Source: CADEDH01 sp039201605
GTDB taxonomy: Bacteria > Actinomycetota > Acidimicrobiia > Acidimicrobiales > SZUA-35
Direction of reading: 5' to 3'
Length of the DNA stretch: 64,000 bases
Assembly (NCBI GenBank): GCA_039201605.1
Contig: JBCCRO010000007.1
Location: 113,034-177,033, forward strand
Both the position numbers and the translations under genes were made by a program. The notes beneath the pieces were generated by a model. It was not told the origin of the DNA. It searched no databases and worked only from the letters and a program-made list of their open reading frames with translations. Below are positions 49,465 to 57,805 of this stretch, one piece after another (positions within the stretch are counted from its first letter, which is position 1; each line of letters starts with the position of its first letter).

Positions 49465-50592
49465 ATGGCCGCATCGACTCGAACGTTGCGAGTGCTCACC
49501 CCCGAGCAGGTCGATCGCTACCGGCGCGACGGGTACCTGCTGCTCCCGGGCCTCATCGACGACGACCGGCTCCACCGGCTGCGGGCCGCCAGCGACGAGT
49601 TCGTCGAGCGGAGCCGCTCCCTCACGGCGAGCTCGGCCGCCATCGACGTCGAGTCCGACCATTCGGCCGCCGCACCGCGTCTGCGTCGGCTCACGTCGCC
49701 GCCCGATCACCACCCAGACTTCGCCGAGTTCACGCTGGCCGGTCCGGCGGCCGACATCGCCGTCGACCTGCTCGGCGACCCGGCCCGCTTCCACCACGCC
49801 AAGCTCAACTACAAGTGGTCGGGTGGGGGTGCGGCCGTCGACTGGCACCAGGACATCCAGTACTGGCCCCACACCGACTTCACCCCGCTGACGATCGGGG
49901 TGTACCTGAGCGACGTCGACGACGAGATGGGTCCCATGGGGATCATCCCCGGCAGCCATCGGGGCGAGCTCTTCCCGCTGCGGGGCGACCCCGACGCCGA
50001 CGGCAACCGACCCTGGACCGGCAGTATCGGCCCCGGCGACCTGGCCACCGTCGCCCTCGACACCGTCGACTGGCTCCGCGGCCCGGCCGGGTCGGTCACC
50101 GTGCACAACTGTGGGTCGATCCACGGGTCGATGCCCAACACGTCGACCCGACCCCGACCGCTCCTGCTCCAGACCTACTCCGCCGCCGACAGCTTCCCCC
50201 TCCTCGGCGTCGGCACCAACGGTAAGGACGGGCGGTACCGAGGGGTGCTGGTGGGCGACGGCGGGCCGCCGGCCACGATCACGGTCCAGGGGCGGTCGAT
50301 ACCCGCCGCTCCCGACTGGTCGCGAGGCGGCTACACCACGATCTTCGACATCCAGTCCGCCGACGACACCGCGGAGGGCGCACCGGACGCCGCCGACGAC
50401 ACTGCGGAGGGCGCACCGGACGCCGCCGACGACACTGCGGAGGGCGCACCGGACGCCGCCGACGACACTGCGGAGGGCGCACCGGACGCCGGCGACGGCG
50501 GGGCGGAGGGTGGCGCAGCCGGTGATGGGGCGGGCCCGGCCGGAGGGGCCACCTCGGGCGGGATCAGGTCTGTAGGGCGAGGACCTCGCTGA
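49465..50592 (+). CDS. Phytanoyl-CoA dioxygenase (PhyH) family protein with C-terminal repeats
   Basis: This 375-residue Fe(II)/2-oxoglutarate oxygenase has iron ligands His128 and Asp130 (WHQD) and His220 (SIHGSMPN). The N-terminus VDRYRRDGYLLLPGLIDDD is typical. After residue 298 come four exact copies of the 11-residue unit ADDTAEGAPDA and a Gly-rich end. TAGGGT ends 5 bases before the ATG. Its last 29 bases overlap the convergent oxidoreductase gene. Substrate unknown; many relatives hydroxylate small metabolites. Confidence 0.87.
   Translation: MAASTRTLRVLTPEQVDRYRRDGYLLLPGLIDDDRLHRLRAASDEFVERSRSLTASSAAIDVESDHSAAAPRLRRLTSPPDHHPDFAEFTLAGPAADIAVDLLGDPARFHHAKLNYKWSGGGAAVDWHQDIQYWPHTDFTPLTIGVYLSDVDDEMGPMGIIPGSHRGELFPLRGDPDADGNRPWTGSIGPGDLATVALDTVDWLRGPAGSVTVHNCGSIHGSMPNTSTRPRPLLLQTYSAADSFPLLGVGTNGKDGRYRGVLVGDGGPPATITVQGRSIPAAPDWSRGGYTTIFDIQSADDTAEGAPDAADDTAEGAPDAADDTAEGAPDAADDTAEGAPDAGDGGAEGGAAGDGAGPAGGATSGGIRSVGRGPR
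50359..50490 (+). repeat. Four 33-bp tandem repeats inside the PhyH gene
   Basis: Units start at 50359, 50392, 50425 and 50458; they are identical except ACC for ACT in the first. Each encodes ADDTAEGAPDA, so changes in copy number keep the frame. This is a VNTR-like tract in a disordered acidic tail. Confidence 0.95.
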
Positions 50593-51451
50593 CCGAGGAG
50601 ACGGCGGACCCCCAGTCGTCCGGCGGCACGGCGGGGCGGATCACGAACTTGGAGAAGCCGACGTCGAGGAAGGCCTCGATCCGCTCGGTCAGCCCGGCGG
50701 CGCCGACGGCCACCACCTCGGCCGGGTCGAGGTCGTGGCGGCGGGCCCGCACCGACCGGGCCACGGCCTCGGGGATGGCGCCGTCGACCCACGACAGGTT
50801 CATGCCGAAGTGCTCGCCGTCGACCTCCCGGCCGGCGGCGGCCGCCTCGGCCTCGATCGTGACCCGCATGGCCGCCGCCTCGTCGGGCGTGCAGATGCCG
50901 GGCATCCATCCCTCGCCGATGCGCCCGCAGCGGCGGAGCGCAGCGGGGACCTGACCCCCGAGCCAGACCTCGAGCGGATCCTGCACCGGCGTGACCTCCA
51001 GGCGGACGGCGTCGTAGCGGTGGAAGCGGCCGTCGAAGGTGAGGGTGTCGCCAGCCCAGAGGGTGCGCATGATGTGCAGCGACTCCTCGAGCATGGCCGA
51101 GCGATCGCCGGCGGCCACGCCCTGGGCGTCGAGTTCCTCCGGTTGCTTGAGGCCGAGAACGAACAGCAGCAGGAGTCGACCGTCGGACAGCCGATCGAGG
51201 GTGGCGAGCTCCTTGGCCAGCCGGACCGGGTCCCGGCCGGGCACGATCAGGTGGGTGCCCACCTTGAGCCGCTGGCGCCGGCCGGCGGCGATCCCGAGGG
51301 CGGCGATCGGGTCGAAGACGCCGGTGGTGATCACGTCGGGCACCCATACCGAGTCGTAGCCGAGGTCGTCGAGGGCGTCGACGAGCCGCAGGTACCGCTG
51401 AGCATCGTCGGTGGCGCCCGGACCGGCGGCCACGCCGATTCGTACCTTCAT
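50564..51451 (-). CDS. F420-type LLM-class oxidoreductase
   Basis: This 295-residue luciferase-like barrel has VRIGVAAGPGATDDAQRYLRLVDALDDLGYDSVWVPD, GTHLIVPGRDPVRLAKELATLDRLSDGRL and WLGGQVPAALRR. This is the pattern of the TIGR03854/F420 subgroups. Its 3' end overlaps the PhyH gene by 29 bases. A TAGCGT box lies about 20 bases before the ATG. Substrate unknown; F420 is likely because cofC is present in the genome. Confidence 0.85.
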   Translation of the reverse strand: MKVRIGVAAGPGATDDAQRYLRLVDALDDLGYDSVWVPDVITTGVFDPIAALGIAAGRRQRLKVGTHLIVPGRDPVRLAKELATLDRLSDGRLLLLFVLGLKQPEELDAQGVAAGDRSAMLEESLHIMRTLWAGDTLTFDGRFHRYDAVRLEVTPVQDPLEVWLGGQVPAALRRCGRIGEGWMPGICTPDEAAAMRVTIEAEAAAAGREVDGEHFGMNLSWVDGAIPEAVARSVRARRHDLDPAEVVAVGAAGLTERIEAFLDVGFSKFVIRPAVPPDDWGSAVSSVSEVLALQT

Positions 51452-51544
51452 CCCGCCCGCTCCATGGACCCGACGCTACACGGGCCGCGCCGGCAGGCTC
51501 CATTGGCGGCAGGGCGCGTTCGGCGACCCGCCGCCACGCGGGCC

Positions 51545-51618
51545 GGGCGGCGATCGTCGGGCGGTGGGCGGCGATCGCCGGGCGCTGAGCGCTGGGTGCT
51601 GGGTGCTGGGCGGCGATG
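51545..51618. repeat. Short repeats in the gap before the patatin gene
   Basis: GGGCGGCGATCG occurs at 51545-51556 and 51566-51577, and GGGCGGCGATG at 51608-51618, with two GCTGGGT copies between. They fill most of the 214-bp gap between the oxidoreductase start and the patatin stop. No gene seen. Confidence 0.65.
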
Positions 51619-51665
51619 ACGACGGCGGCCGTCGGGGGCGAGCGGCCACCGGCGACCGGTCGGTG

Positions 51666-52610
51666 TCAGGCCGCCCGGCGCTCCGGTGCGACCACGGCGG
51701 CCAAGGCCGCCTCGGTGAGGGCCCGTGCGGCGGCGACGACGGCCGGCCCGGCATCGGGCCGGTGGCGGGGGTAGCCGTCGGCCAGTGCCACCAACTCGGC
51801 GTCGGGCTCGATGAGGACCGTGCGGATGCCGGCCGCGTCGAGCCTGGCCCGCTCGGCCGCCAGCTGGCGTCGGGCCCGTGCCTTGACCGGGCCCCGGCCG
51901 GGCCGGGTCATGGGCGAGGCGATCACCACCAGCTCGGGGGACAGCGGGGTGAACAGGTCGAGGTGGGTTGCCGAGGCAACGGCTCCGTCGACGAAGCGCT
52001 CATCGCCGATCACCTTGGGTCGGAAGAGCAGGGGCACGGCCGAGGTGGCCTCGACGGCGTCGGCCACGTCGACGTCGGTCCGGTCCCGGCCGAAGACGAC
52101 GGTCTTCCCGTCGTCGAGCCTGACCGCCGGGAGCCACAGGTTCCCCGGCCACCGGATGTGGGCGGTGTCGGGGTGGGCGGCGGTATCGGGGCCGGGATCG
52201 GCGAGGCCCTCGAGAGGAAAGCGGCGGAGGGGGAAGGTGGGGAAGGCGCCCGCCGGGAGGGCCCCGACGAGACCGACGGCACCGCCCCGGCGGATCAGGC
52301 CGGGGGCCTGGGGTCGTCCGATGAAGGGGAGCCGCGGTCGGCGGCCAGGCCGGGCGCCGGCTTCCATCATCCGCTGCCGGTCGGCATCGGTGATGGGCCG
52401 GTTGACCGAGGCCAGGATCTCCTCGGTCGACGCCCCGCCCCGGGCCGAGGCGGCGATGGCGCCACCGGCCGAGGTGCCGACGAGGGCCACCAGGTCCGCC
52501 GGGCCGAGGCCGGTGACCGCTTCGAGCCCTTCGAGCACGCCGAGATGGAACGGCCAGCCGATGGTGCCACCCGCTCCCAGCGCCAACCCGATACGGGGCT
52601 TCGTCGCCAT
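51666..52610 (-). CDS. Patatin-like phospholipase
   Basis: This 314-residue lipase-fold protein has the oxyanion loop GAGGTIGWPFH (12-22), the nucleophile serine in GTSAGG (about residue 47) and the dyad aspartate in FVDGAVAS. Patatins cleave acyl esters of membrane lipids; some bacterial ones are secreted effectors, but there is no signal peptide here. It overlaps the VOC gene by one base (TGATG), so the two are translationally coupled. Confidence 0.9.
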   Translation of the reverse strand: MATKPRIGLALGAGGTIGWPFHLGVLEGLEAVTGLGPADLVALVGTSAGGAIAASARGGASTEEILASVNRPITDADRQRMMEAGARPGRRPRLPFIGRPQAPGLIRRGGAVGLVGALPAGAFPTFPLRRFPLEGLADPGPDTAAHPDTAHIRWPGNLWLPAVRLDDGKTVVFGRDRTDVDVADAVEATSAVPLLFRPKVIGDERFVDGAVASATHLDLFTPLSPELVVIASPMTRPGRGPVKARARRQLAAERARLDAAGIRTVLIEPDAELVALADGYPRHRPDAGPAVVAAARALTEAALAAVVAPERRAA

Positions 52611-53002
52611 CAGACGGGACCGGCCACGTGGCTCGACTGGACGACGAGGCGGTTGCCCTCGGGATCGGGGACGACGAAGCGACTGTGGGGGAAGCCCTCG
52701 ACGATGTCGGTGGGCTCGGTGTCGAGTTCGACGAACAGTCGGTGGATGGCCTCCAGGTCGTCGACCATCAGATCGAGCGATCCCTGACCGGCTGGACCTT
52801 CGGTGACCACGAGGTGGGTGCCGCCCCGCATCTCGAGGATGCCGAGGCCGCCCATGCGGGCCACCGAGCGGAAGCCGAGTCGGTTGTAGAAACGGTAGAG
52901 GGTGTCGACATCGGCGGCCGTCAGGGAGACGTGGCCGATGGCGAACGTCGGCCGTTGATCGGGGGTGGGATCAACGTGGGTAGAGGTATCGGTTGCCGTC
53001 AT
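52610..53002 (-). CDS. VOC (glyoxalase/dioxygenase fold) family protein
   Basis: This 130-residue protein is a single vicinal-oxygen-chelate unit (FAIGHVSLTAADVDTLYRFYNRLGF, LEMRGGTHLVV, SRFVVPDPEGNRLVVQSS). The metal residues are partly visible: the first His (GHVSL), His in GTHLVV and a C-terminal Glu in PEGN. ATG at 53002 has AAAGGA upstream. The reaction is unknown. It precedes the patatin gene with a one-base overlap. Confidence 0.85.
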   Translation of the reverse strand: MTATDTSTHVDPTPDQRPTFAIGHVSLTAADVDTLYRFYNRLGFRSVARMGGLGILEMRGGTHLVVTEGPAGQGSLDLMVDDLEAIHRLFVELDTEPTDIVEGFPHSRFVVPDPEGNRLVVQSSHVAGPV

Positions 53003-53099
53003 GCATCGCCGTCCTTTCCAATTTGCGAAACAATCTGTAGCGGCTTTAACCGACGTCGAGGCGCGGCCATTCCCGGGGCGTACGAAATCCTCCGACCTC

Positions 53100-53138
53100 C
53101 GACCTCCGGCCACTGACTTTCGACCTCCGGCCACTGAC
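53100..53138. repeat. 18-bp direct repeat upstream of the VOC gene
   Basis: CGACCTCCGGCCACTGAC occurs at 53100-53117 and 53121-53138, a 21-bp period, preceded by further CCGACCT copies from 53092. It lies about 100-135 bases upstream of the VOC start, near the 3' end of the next gene. Confidence 0.75.
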
Positions 53139-53153
53139 CCGGGGTCGTCGGCG

Positions 53154-53576
53154 TCAGCCGTCGAGGGGGAGGAGGTCCTCCTGGTAGTGCTCACAGGGCC
53201 GACCCTCCATGGTCAGCCCGGTGATGAAGGCCCGGGCCACGTGACCGGTGAAGAAGTCGTTGTCGTGGTCGGCCTCCGACATGCGGGCCGCCACCGACGG
53301 CGAGGTCATGCAGCGGATCAGCCCGTGGAGGAGAAACTCCGCCTGCTCATCGTCGATCGTCTGGGTGAGGCGGAACATGGCCCCGGCCAGGTCGTCGGTC
53401 GGCCCGACGGCGGCGGCCCAGGCGTCGATCAGGGTCGACCAGTGACGGAGGAAATCCTCGCACACCACGCCGTCGAGATCGGACGGATCGAGCCGGACCT
53501 CGGTGAAGAGGCGACGGGCGAATCGGGTCCAGCGGACCACCTGCTCCGCCTCCACCGGTCCCAGTTCCAGCAGCAT
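53154..53576 (-). CDS. Conserved-looking hypothetical protein
   Basis: This 140-residue, mainly helical acidic protein begins MLLELGPVEAEQVVRWTRFARRLFTEVRLD and has two cysteines and an HDNDFFTGHVARAF segment. No family recognised. ATG at 53576 has TAACGT ending 8 bases upstream; a TTG at 53585 would add three residues. It ends 13 bases before nothing obvious; the VOC promoter region follows. Flanking NUDIX gene is on the same strand. Confidence 0.65.
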   Translation of the reverse strand: MLLELGPVEAEQVVRWTRFARRLFTEVRLDPSDLDGVVCEDFLRHWSTLIDAWAAAVGPTDDLAGAMFRLTQTIDDEQAEFLLHGLIRCMTSPSVAARMSEADHDNDFFTGHVARAFITGLTMEGRPCEHYQEDLLPLDG

Positions 53577-53598
53577 CGGCGACAACGTTACCAGTTGA

Positions 53599-54117
53599 CT
53601 AGCGCCGGTTGTCCTCTTCGTGACTCAAGAGCAACGAAGCCGCCTCGGCCACCAGATCCACCAGCGGAACCTGGCCCTTGTGCAGCTTGGTCCTGGCCTC
53701 CTCCAGGTCGAACCAGGCCGCCCGATCCACCTCGGGAAACGTCTCCACCCGGCCGGACTTGGGCGGCCACTCCAGCTCGAAGGTGTTGCTCACCACGGCG
53801 CTCGGTTCGAGGTCGCCGGTTGCCACGAAACAGCTGAGGCGCTTCGACGATGACCCCAGCCGGATCTCGGGGACGGCCACGAACTCGCCCTCGGGCGCCG
53901 GGTGGCCGGTCTCCTCGGCGAACTCGCGGCGGGCCGTGCTCTCGACGTCGGCCTCGGTCGGCTCGTCGAGATCGATCTCGCCCTTGGGGATCGACCACCC
54001 GTGGGTGTCCTTGTTGCGCCAGTAGGGGCCGCCGGGATGGACGAGCAGGATCTCCACGCCGCTCCCCGCCGGTCTGATCAGGGCGATCCCGGCGCTGCGC
54101 ACCACCTTGGCCGCCAC
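53599..54117 (-). CDS. NUDIX hydrolase
   Basis: This 172-residue protein hydrolyses a nucleoside diphosphate linked to another group. The NUDIX box is present with the conserved end RREFAEETGH and an upstream GEIDLDE; the middle is about four residues longer than the usual GX5EX7 spacing. WSIPKGE precedes it, typical of the diphosphoinositol/Ap4A-type group. GTG at 54117 lies 8 bases after the upstream gene stop; longer frames are antisense filler. Confidence 0.87.
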   Translation of the reverse strand: MAAKVVRSAGIALIRPAGSGVEILLVHPGGPYWRNKDTHGWSIPKGEIDLDEPTEADVESTARREFAEETGHPAPEGEFVAVPEIRLGSSSKRLSCFVATGDLEPSAVVSNTFELEWPPKSGRVETFPEVDRAAWFDLEEARTKLHKGQVPLVDLVAEAASLLLSHEEDNRR

Positions 54118-54125
54118 CGACCGGC

Positions 54126-54551
54126 TCAGTTCAGCTCGATCAGGTGATCGGTGCGTCCGATCCGTTGCAGCACCGAATTGACGACCCGGGCGTCGTCGTC
54201 CAACCCGAGCACCTCGTCGAGGTCGCCGGCGGCATCGTCGGCGAGCAGGAAGTACTCGACGGCGCCCCGGATCAACGACCGCTCCTCGGTGGTGAAGTCG
54301 ACGGCCGGGGTGCCGGCCAGGAGGCCGAGCAGGGCCTTGCCGATCGCCTCGGCCGTCTCGACGTCGGTGTTGGCCCCCTGGTTCTCCCGGATCTGGTCCA
54401 GGTGCAGCTCGACCACGTCGGGCAGCTGGGTGAGCTCCTCGGGCGACGTGTCGAGGCACAGCTTGCGGAACCGCTGCTGCTCCTCGGGGTTGAGCAACTC
54501 TTCCAGATCGAGGCCGGGGGTGTCGTCGAGCACGACACGAGTATGGAACAT
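54126..54551 (-). CDS. Acidic helical hypothetical protein
   Basis: This 141-residue protein is rich in Leu, Asp and Glu. Its C-terminal part (FLLADDAAGDLDEVLGLDDDARVVNSVL) faintly recalls DUF1232-type sequences but lacks their hydrophobic pair. GGCGG precedes the ATG. It lies 6 bases after the DUF429 gene and 8 bases before the NUDIX gene, so it is part of a four-gene minus-strand unit (55498 to 53599). Function unknown. Confidence 0.65.
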   Translation of the reverse strand: MFHTRVVLDDTPGLDLEELLNPEEQQRFRKLCLDTSPEELTQLPDVVELHLDQIRENQGANTDVETAEAIGKALLGLLAGTPAVDFTTEERSLIRGAVEYFLLADDAAGDLDEVLGLDDDARVVNSVLQRIGRTDHLIELN

Positions 54552-54557
54552 CCGCCG

Positions 54558-55259
54558 TCAGTAGACGACCTGAACGGGCTTTCCGGTCTCGTCGAGCTCG
54601 CCGCCGCCCAACCGGTGGGCGGTGCCGGCCACCACGTGGCGGGCGGTGACGACGAGGGCGGCGGCGTCGAGCAGGTCCTCGGTGGGCACGGCGGCGGTCG
54701 CCACCAGCTCGGCGAGGGGTGGACCGAGCGCCGTCGTCAGGAGGCCGAGTCGATGGTTCCGACCCTCGCCCGTGCGCTTGGGGGGAGCCGGACGGCCCTC
54801 GTCGAGCCGGGCGAAGGCCAGCTCCGGGTGGGCCTCGACGATGCGCTCGCCGTCGGCCGGCACCAGGAGGTCGTCGAGGTGGGCGATGGCGCCGAGGAGG
54901 TTGAACGTCTGCTTGGACACCGCCTTCCCGCACGCCGCCCGGCTGCGAGAGCAGGCCTCGTCGTAGTCGGCGGCGCCGAGAACCGCTCGCACCGGGGCGG
55001 GGAACACCGATGACCGGCGGGCCCCGAGCAGAGCCCGGGCCTCCCGGTCGGCGGGCCGGGGCCGGTCGGCCAGCAGCCCGATCGGCATGTCGACCGCCAT
55101 CGCCGCCACCTCCCCGTTGCGGACCCGGGCCACGAGCGGGGCCAGATCGTCGACGTGCTCGGCCCGCAGACCGCCGTCGGCCGTGGCCACGACCGTGACC
55201 CAACCGCCCCGGCAGCCGTCCACGCCAACCACGGGTTCGGTGGTCGGGGGGAGGCTCAC
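54558..55259 (-). CDS. DUF429 family protein
   Basis: This 233-residue RNase H-like-fold protein has VVGVDGCRGGWV at the N-terminus, AVDMPIGLL, RSSVFPAPVRAVL and the QTFNLLGAIAHLDDLL segment, all DUF429 landmarks. Acidic residues in the first and second motifs suggest a nuclease-type metal site. Function not established. GTG at 55259 overlaps the previous gene's stop (GTGA). Confidence 0.85.
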   Translation of the reverse strand: MSLPPTTEPVVGVDGCRGGWVTVVATADGGLRAEHVDDLAPLVARVRNGEVAAMAVDMPIGLLADRPRPADREARALLGARRSSVFPAPVRAVLGAADYDEACSRSRAACGKAVSKQTFNLLGAIAHLDDLLVPADGERIVEAHPELAFARLDEGRPAPPKRTGEGRNHRLGLLTTALGPPLAELVATAAVPTEDLLDAAALVVTARHVVAGTAHRLGGGELDETGKPVQVVY

Positions 55260-55498
55260 GCCAGGCGGAACCGGGGCTGACCCTCGGTGACCTCGACCGT
55301 GCCCGGCAGACCGAGCAGTTCGATCGGGTCGATGTCGATGCCGTCGACGGCGAGATCGATCACCTCGCCCCGGGCCACACCGAAGCTGATGGCGAGGCTG
55401 AGGGTGCAGGCGCCCGCCGCCCCGCCCTCGGCGTCGCCGACCTCGTCGGCCGTGGCGTCGATGACCATCACGTCGTATACACCGTCGGGCAACACCAT
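55256..55498 (-). CDS. Small hypothetical protein
   Basis: This 80-residue protein starts MVLPDGVYDVMVIDATADEV and appears beta-rich, ending EVTEGQPRFRLA. The ATG has TACACT ending 6 bases upstream, a leaderless arrangement, and the stop overlaps the DUF429 start. It is the first gene of the minus-strand unit. Upstream in-frame sequence is a repeat-encoded Thr/Arg/Ala/Gly run and is not included. Family unknown. Confidence 0.65.
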   Translation of the reverse strand: MVLPDGVYDVMVIDATADEVGDAEGGAAGACTLSLAISFGVARGEVIDLAVDGIDIDPIELLGLPGTVEVTEGQPRFRLA

Positions 55499-55570
55499 GG
55501 CCGCAGTGTAGGGAGTGGCCTCGTCGCCGGGCGGACCCCGGTAGCGGAGCCGTGTTCGGCTGGAGCCGGC

Positions 55571-55642
55571 CGCCCGGGGGCACCCTGTCGCCCGGGGGCA
55601 CCCTGTCGCTCGGGTGAAGCCGGTGGCCCGGGTGGGTCCCGT
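55571..55642. repeat. 18-bp tandem repeats in a divergent promoter gap
   Basis: CGCCCGGGGGCACCCTGT is repeated exactly at 55571-55588 and 55589-55606, followed by degenerate 18-bp units to about 55642. It lies between the divergent small hypothetical gene (start 55498) and the PNPOx-fold gene (start 55704). Confidence 0.85.
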
Positions 55643-55703
55643 CGCTCGGGTGGACGTCCGGGGGCGCCCGGCCGCTGTCACCGGGCGGACCTAGCATGAG
55701 GCC

Positions 55704-56210
55704 ATGGCCTCTCCCACCCGAGCCGACCGTCCGCAGGTGCCCGAGGGTTACGGCGTGCCCGAGCACACCGATGGCCTGGTCGAGTGGTCGACCGTCGAGG
55801 CGCGCCTCGTCGAGGCCCGTCACTACTGGCTGGCCACGGTGCGGGCCGACGGCCGCCCCCACGTCGTGCCGCGCTGGGGCGTCTGGCTCGACGGCGCCCT
55901 GCACTACGACGGCTCGCCCGACACGGTCCACGCCCGCAACGCCGAAGGCAATGCCGCCTGCACGCTCACCATCGGCGAGGGGGCCGACGCCGTCATCGTC
56001 GAGGGTCACAGCCGCAGGTCGGCCCCGGTCGTCGGCGAGTTGGGGGCGCGTATCGCCGCCGCCATCGGCGACAAGTACGGCGACGACGGGTACCACCCCG
56101 AGCCCGACGCCTGGTCCGACGCCGAGGCCGGCGGGCTGCGGATCATCACCCCCACCAAGGCGATGGCCTGGTTCAGCTTCCCCGGCGACCTCACCCGTTT
56201 CCACTTCTGA
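55704..56210 (+). CDS. Pyridoxamine 5'-phosphate oxidase-fold protein
   Basis: This 168-residue split-barrel protein has EARHYWLATVRADGRPHVVPRWGVWLDGALHYDGSPDT, typical of the FMN/F420-binding PNPOx-like group (F420-dependent reductases and biliverdin reductases share it). Ligand cannot be set from sequence; F420 is plausible. TAGCAT ends 6 bases before the ATG. A lipoprotein gene starts 3 bases after its stop. Confidence 0.85.
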   Translation: MASPTRADRPQVPEGYGVPEHTDGLVEWSTVEARLVEARHYWLATVRADGRPHVVPRWGVWLDGALHYDGSPDTVHARNAEGNAACTLTIGEGADAVIVEGHSRRSAPVVGELGARIAAAIGDKYGDDGYHPEPDAWSDAEAGGLRIITPTKAMAWFSFPGDLTRFHF

Positions 56211-56212
56211 GC

Positions 56213-57757
56213 ATGACCCACCGCCCCCGCCGGCGCCCGCTCCGGCTGCGTCGGCTGGTGCTCGCACCGGCGCTCGTCTGGTCACTGGTCGCCGCCGGCT
56301 GTGTGGCCGAGGGCGGCGAGCCCGACGACGCCGCCGCCTCGTCGGTCGACGACGGCGGTGGCGACCAGCCCCGGGCGTCGGCTGAGAACGGCGCCGACGC
56401 TGACGGAGATGGTGATGGCGCCGAGGCCGACGGTGACGGGGTCGACGGTGAGGGTCCGGCGATGGGGGCCGAGTTCGTCCTCGACACCGCCGACGGTGCC
56501 GCCCTCGTGCCCGGCATGCCCGACACCCCGGCCGGGCGGGTGGCCGGCGCCATTGTGGCCGGCGCCGTCCGGGGCACGCTCACCGTCGACGAGGTGGCGG
56601 GCGCCCTCAGCCCCCGGTTCGAGCCGCCGGTGGCGCCCGGCAGCCTGCAGACGTCGCTGGGCCAACTCCCCGGCCTTCTCAGCCCGTCGCCGGTGGTGAT
56701 CGACGTGTTCGTCGACACCGACTTCGCCATCGGCGGGACCCTGCTCAACCCCACCGACGACAGCGAGTGGCCCTTCACCGTCGGTGTCGAGCTCGACGAA
56801 CCGCACCGCCTGCTCAGTTTCGCCATCGTGCCCTCGCCGCCGGAGGTCGACGCCGGCGATCTCGACCGGGCCGAGGTGGAGGCGGCGTGGGCCGACCTGG
56901 CCGGGCGCACCGACCTCACCGTCACCGAGCTCGGGGCCGATGGCGCCGCCGCCTGCCCCACCGGGGGCGAGGCGCTGGCCGTCGGCTCCACCTTCAAGCT
57001 GTACGTCCTGGGTGCCGTGGCCACCGCCGTCGATGCCGGCACCGTGGCCTGGGACGACGACCTCACCCTGGTCGAGGAGCACTACAGCCTGCCCTCGGGC
57101 CTCCTCCAGCAGGAGGAGCCGGGCGCGATCCTCACCGTCGAGGCTGCCGCCGAGCTGATGCTCGGCATCAGCGACAACACCGCAACCGACCATCTGCTGG
57201 CCCTGGTCGGCCGGGAGGCGGTGGAAGCCGAGCAGGCGTCGATGGGCCACACCGATGCGTCGCTCAACCAGCCGTTCTTCACCACCCGGGAGCTGTTCCA
57301 GCTCAAGCTCGGCGACCCGGACCGACTGGAGCTGATGGCCGAGGCCGACGAGGACGAGCGTCGCGCCATCCTCGACCAGCTGGCCTCCGAACCGCTGCCG
57401 ACGTTCACCCCCGGCGACTTCACCGAGCCAACGGCGATCGACGTCGAATGGTTGGCCTCGGTGGGCGACCTCTGCCGGGCCATCGTCGACCTCGACCGGC
57501 GGGCCGCCGCCCACCCCGCGGTCGGTGCCGCCATCGGGGCCGGAACCGGGATCGCCGTCGACGGCGGACTGTGGGCCGACGTCGCCTTCAAAGGCGGATC
57601 GGAGCCGGGCGTGCTGAACGCCACGTGGCTACTCACCCACGTCGACGGCCGTCGCTATGTGGTGTCGGCCACCGCCAACGACGAGGACGACGTGATCGAC
57701 GGCGCCGAGGCCTTCGCCCTCCTCGAGCGGCTCATCGACCTGCTGGCCGAGGGTTGA
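56213..57757 (+). CDS. Beta-lactamase-fold serine hydrolase lipoprotein
   Basis: This 514-residue protein has a basic signal peptide with lipobox VAAGC, a Asp/Gly/Ala-rich linker (30-85), an NTF2-like or spacer region (about 90-215) and a class A beta-lactamase-like domain: Ser259-x-x-Lys262 (STFK), Ser320-Asp-Asn (SDN) and Lys460-Gly-Gly in place of KTG. It is anchored outside the membrane and may act on wall peptides or beta-lactams. Starts 3 bases after the PNPOx-fold stop. Confidence 0.87.
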   Translation: MTHRPRRRPLRLRRLVLAPALVWSLVAAGCVAEGGEPDDAAASSVDDGGGDQPRASAENGADADGDGDGAEADGDGVDGEGPAMGAEFVLDTADGAALVPGMPDTPAGRVAGAIVAGAVRGTLTVDEVAGALSPRFEPPVAPGSLQTSLGQLPGLLSPSPVVIDVFVDTDFAIGGTLLNPTDDSEWPFTVGVELDEPHRLLSFAIVPSPPEVDAGDLDRAEVEAAWADLAGRTDLTVTELGADGAAACPTGGEALAVGSTFKLYVLGAVATAVDAGTVAWDDDLTLVEEHYSLPSGLLQQEEPGAILTVEAAAELMLGISDNTATDHLLALVGREAVEAEQASMGHTDASLNQPFFTTRELFQLKLGDPDRLELMAEADEDERRAILDQLASEPLPTFTPGDFTEPTAIDVEWLASVGDLCRAIVDLDRRAAAHPAVGAAIGAGTGIAVDGGLWADVAFKGGSEPGVLNATWLLTHVDGRRYVVSATANDEDDVIDGAEAFALLERLIDLLAEG

Positions 57758-57759
57758 GC

Positions 57760-57785
57760 CGCCACCGGGCGTCGAGTCGGTGGCG
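57760..57785. terminator. Bidirectional hairpin terminator
   Basis: CGCCACCG (57760-57767) pairs perfectly with CGGTGGCG (57778-57785) around a 10-base loop. It lies in the 48-bp gap between convergent genes (stops at 57757 and 57806), so it can serve both. Confidence 0.65.
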
Positions 57786-57805
57786 ACCGACCTCCGCCGC
57801 CTCCG

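Noticed and set aside
50359..50490. CRISPR array
   Set aside because: The 33-bp units are contiguous with no spacers and encode a repeated peptide in frame.
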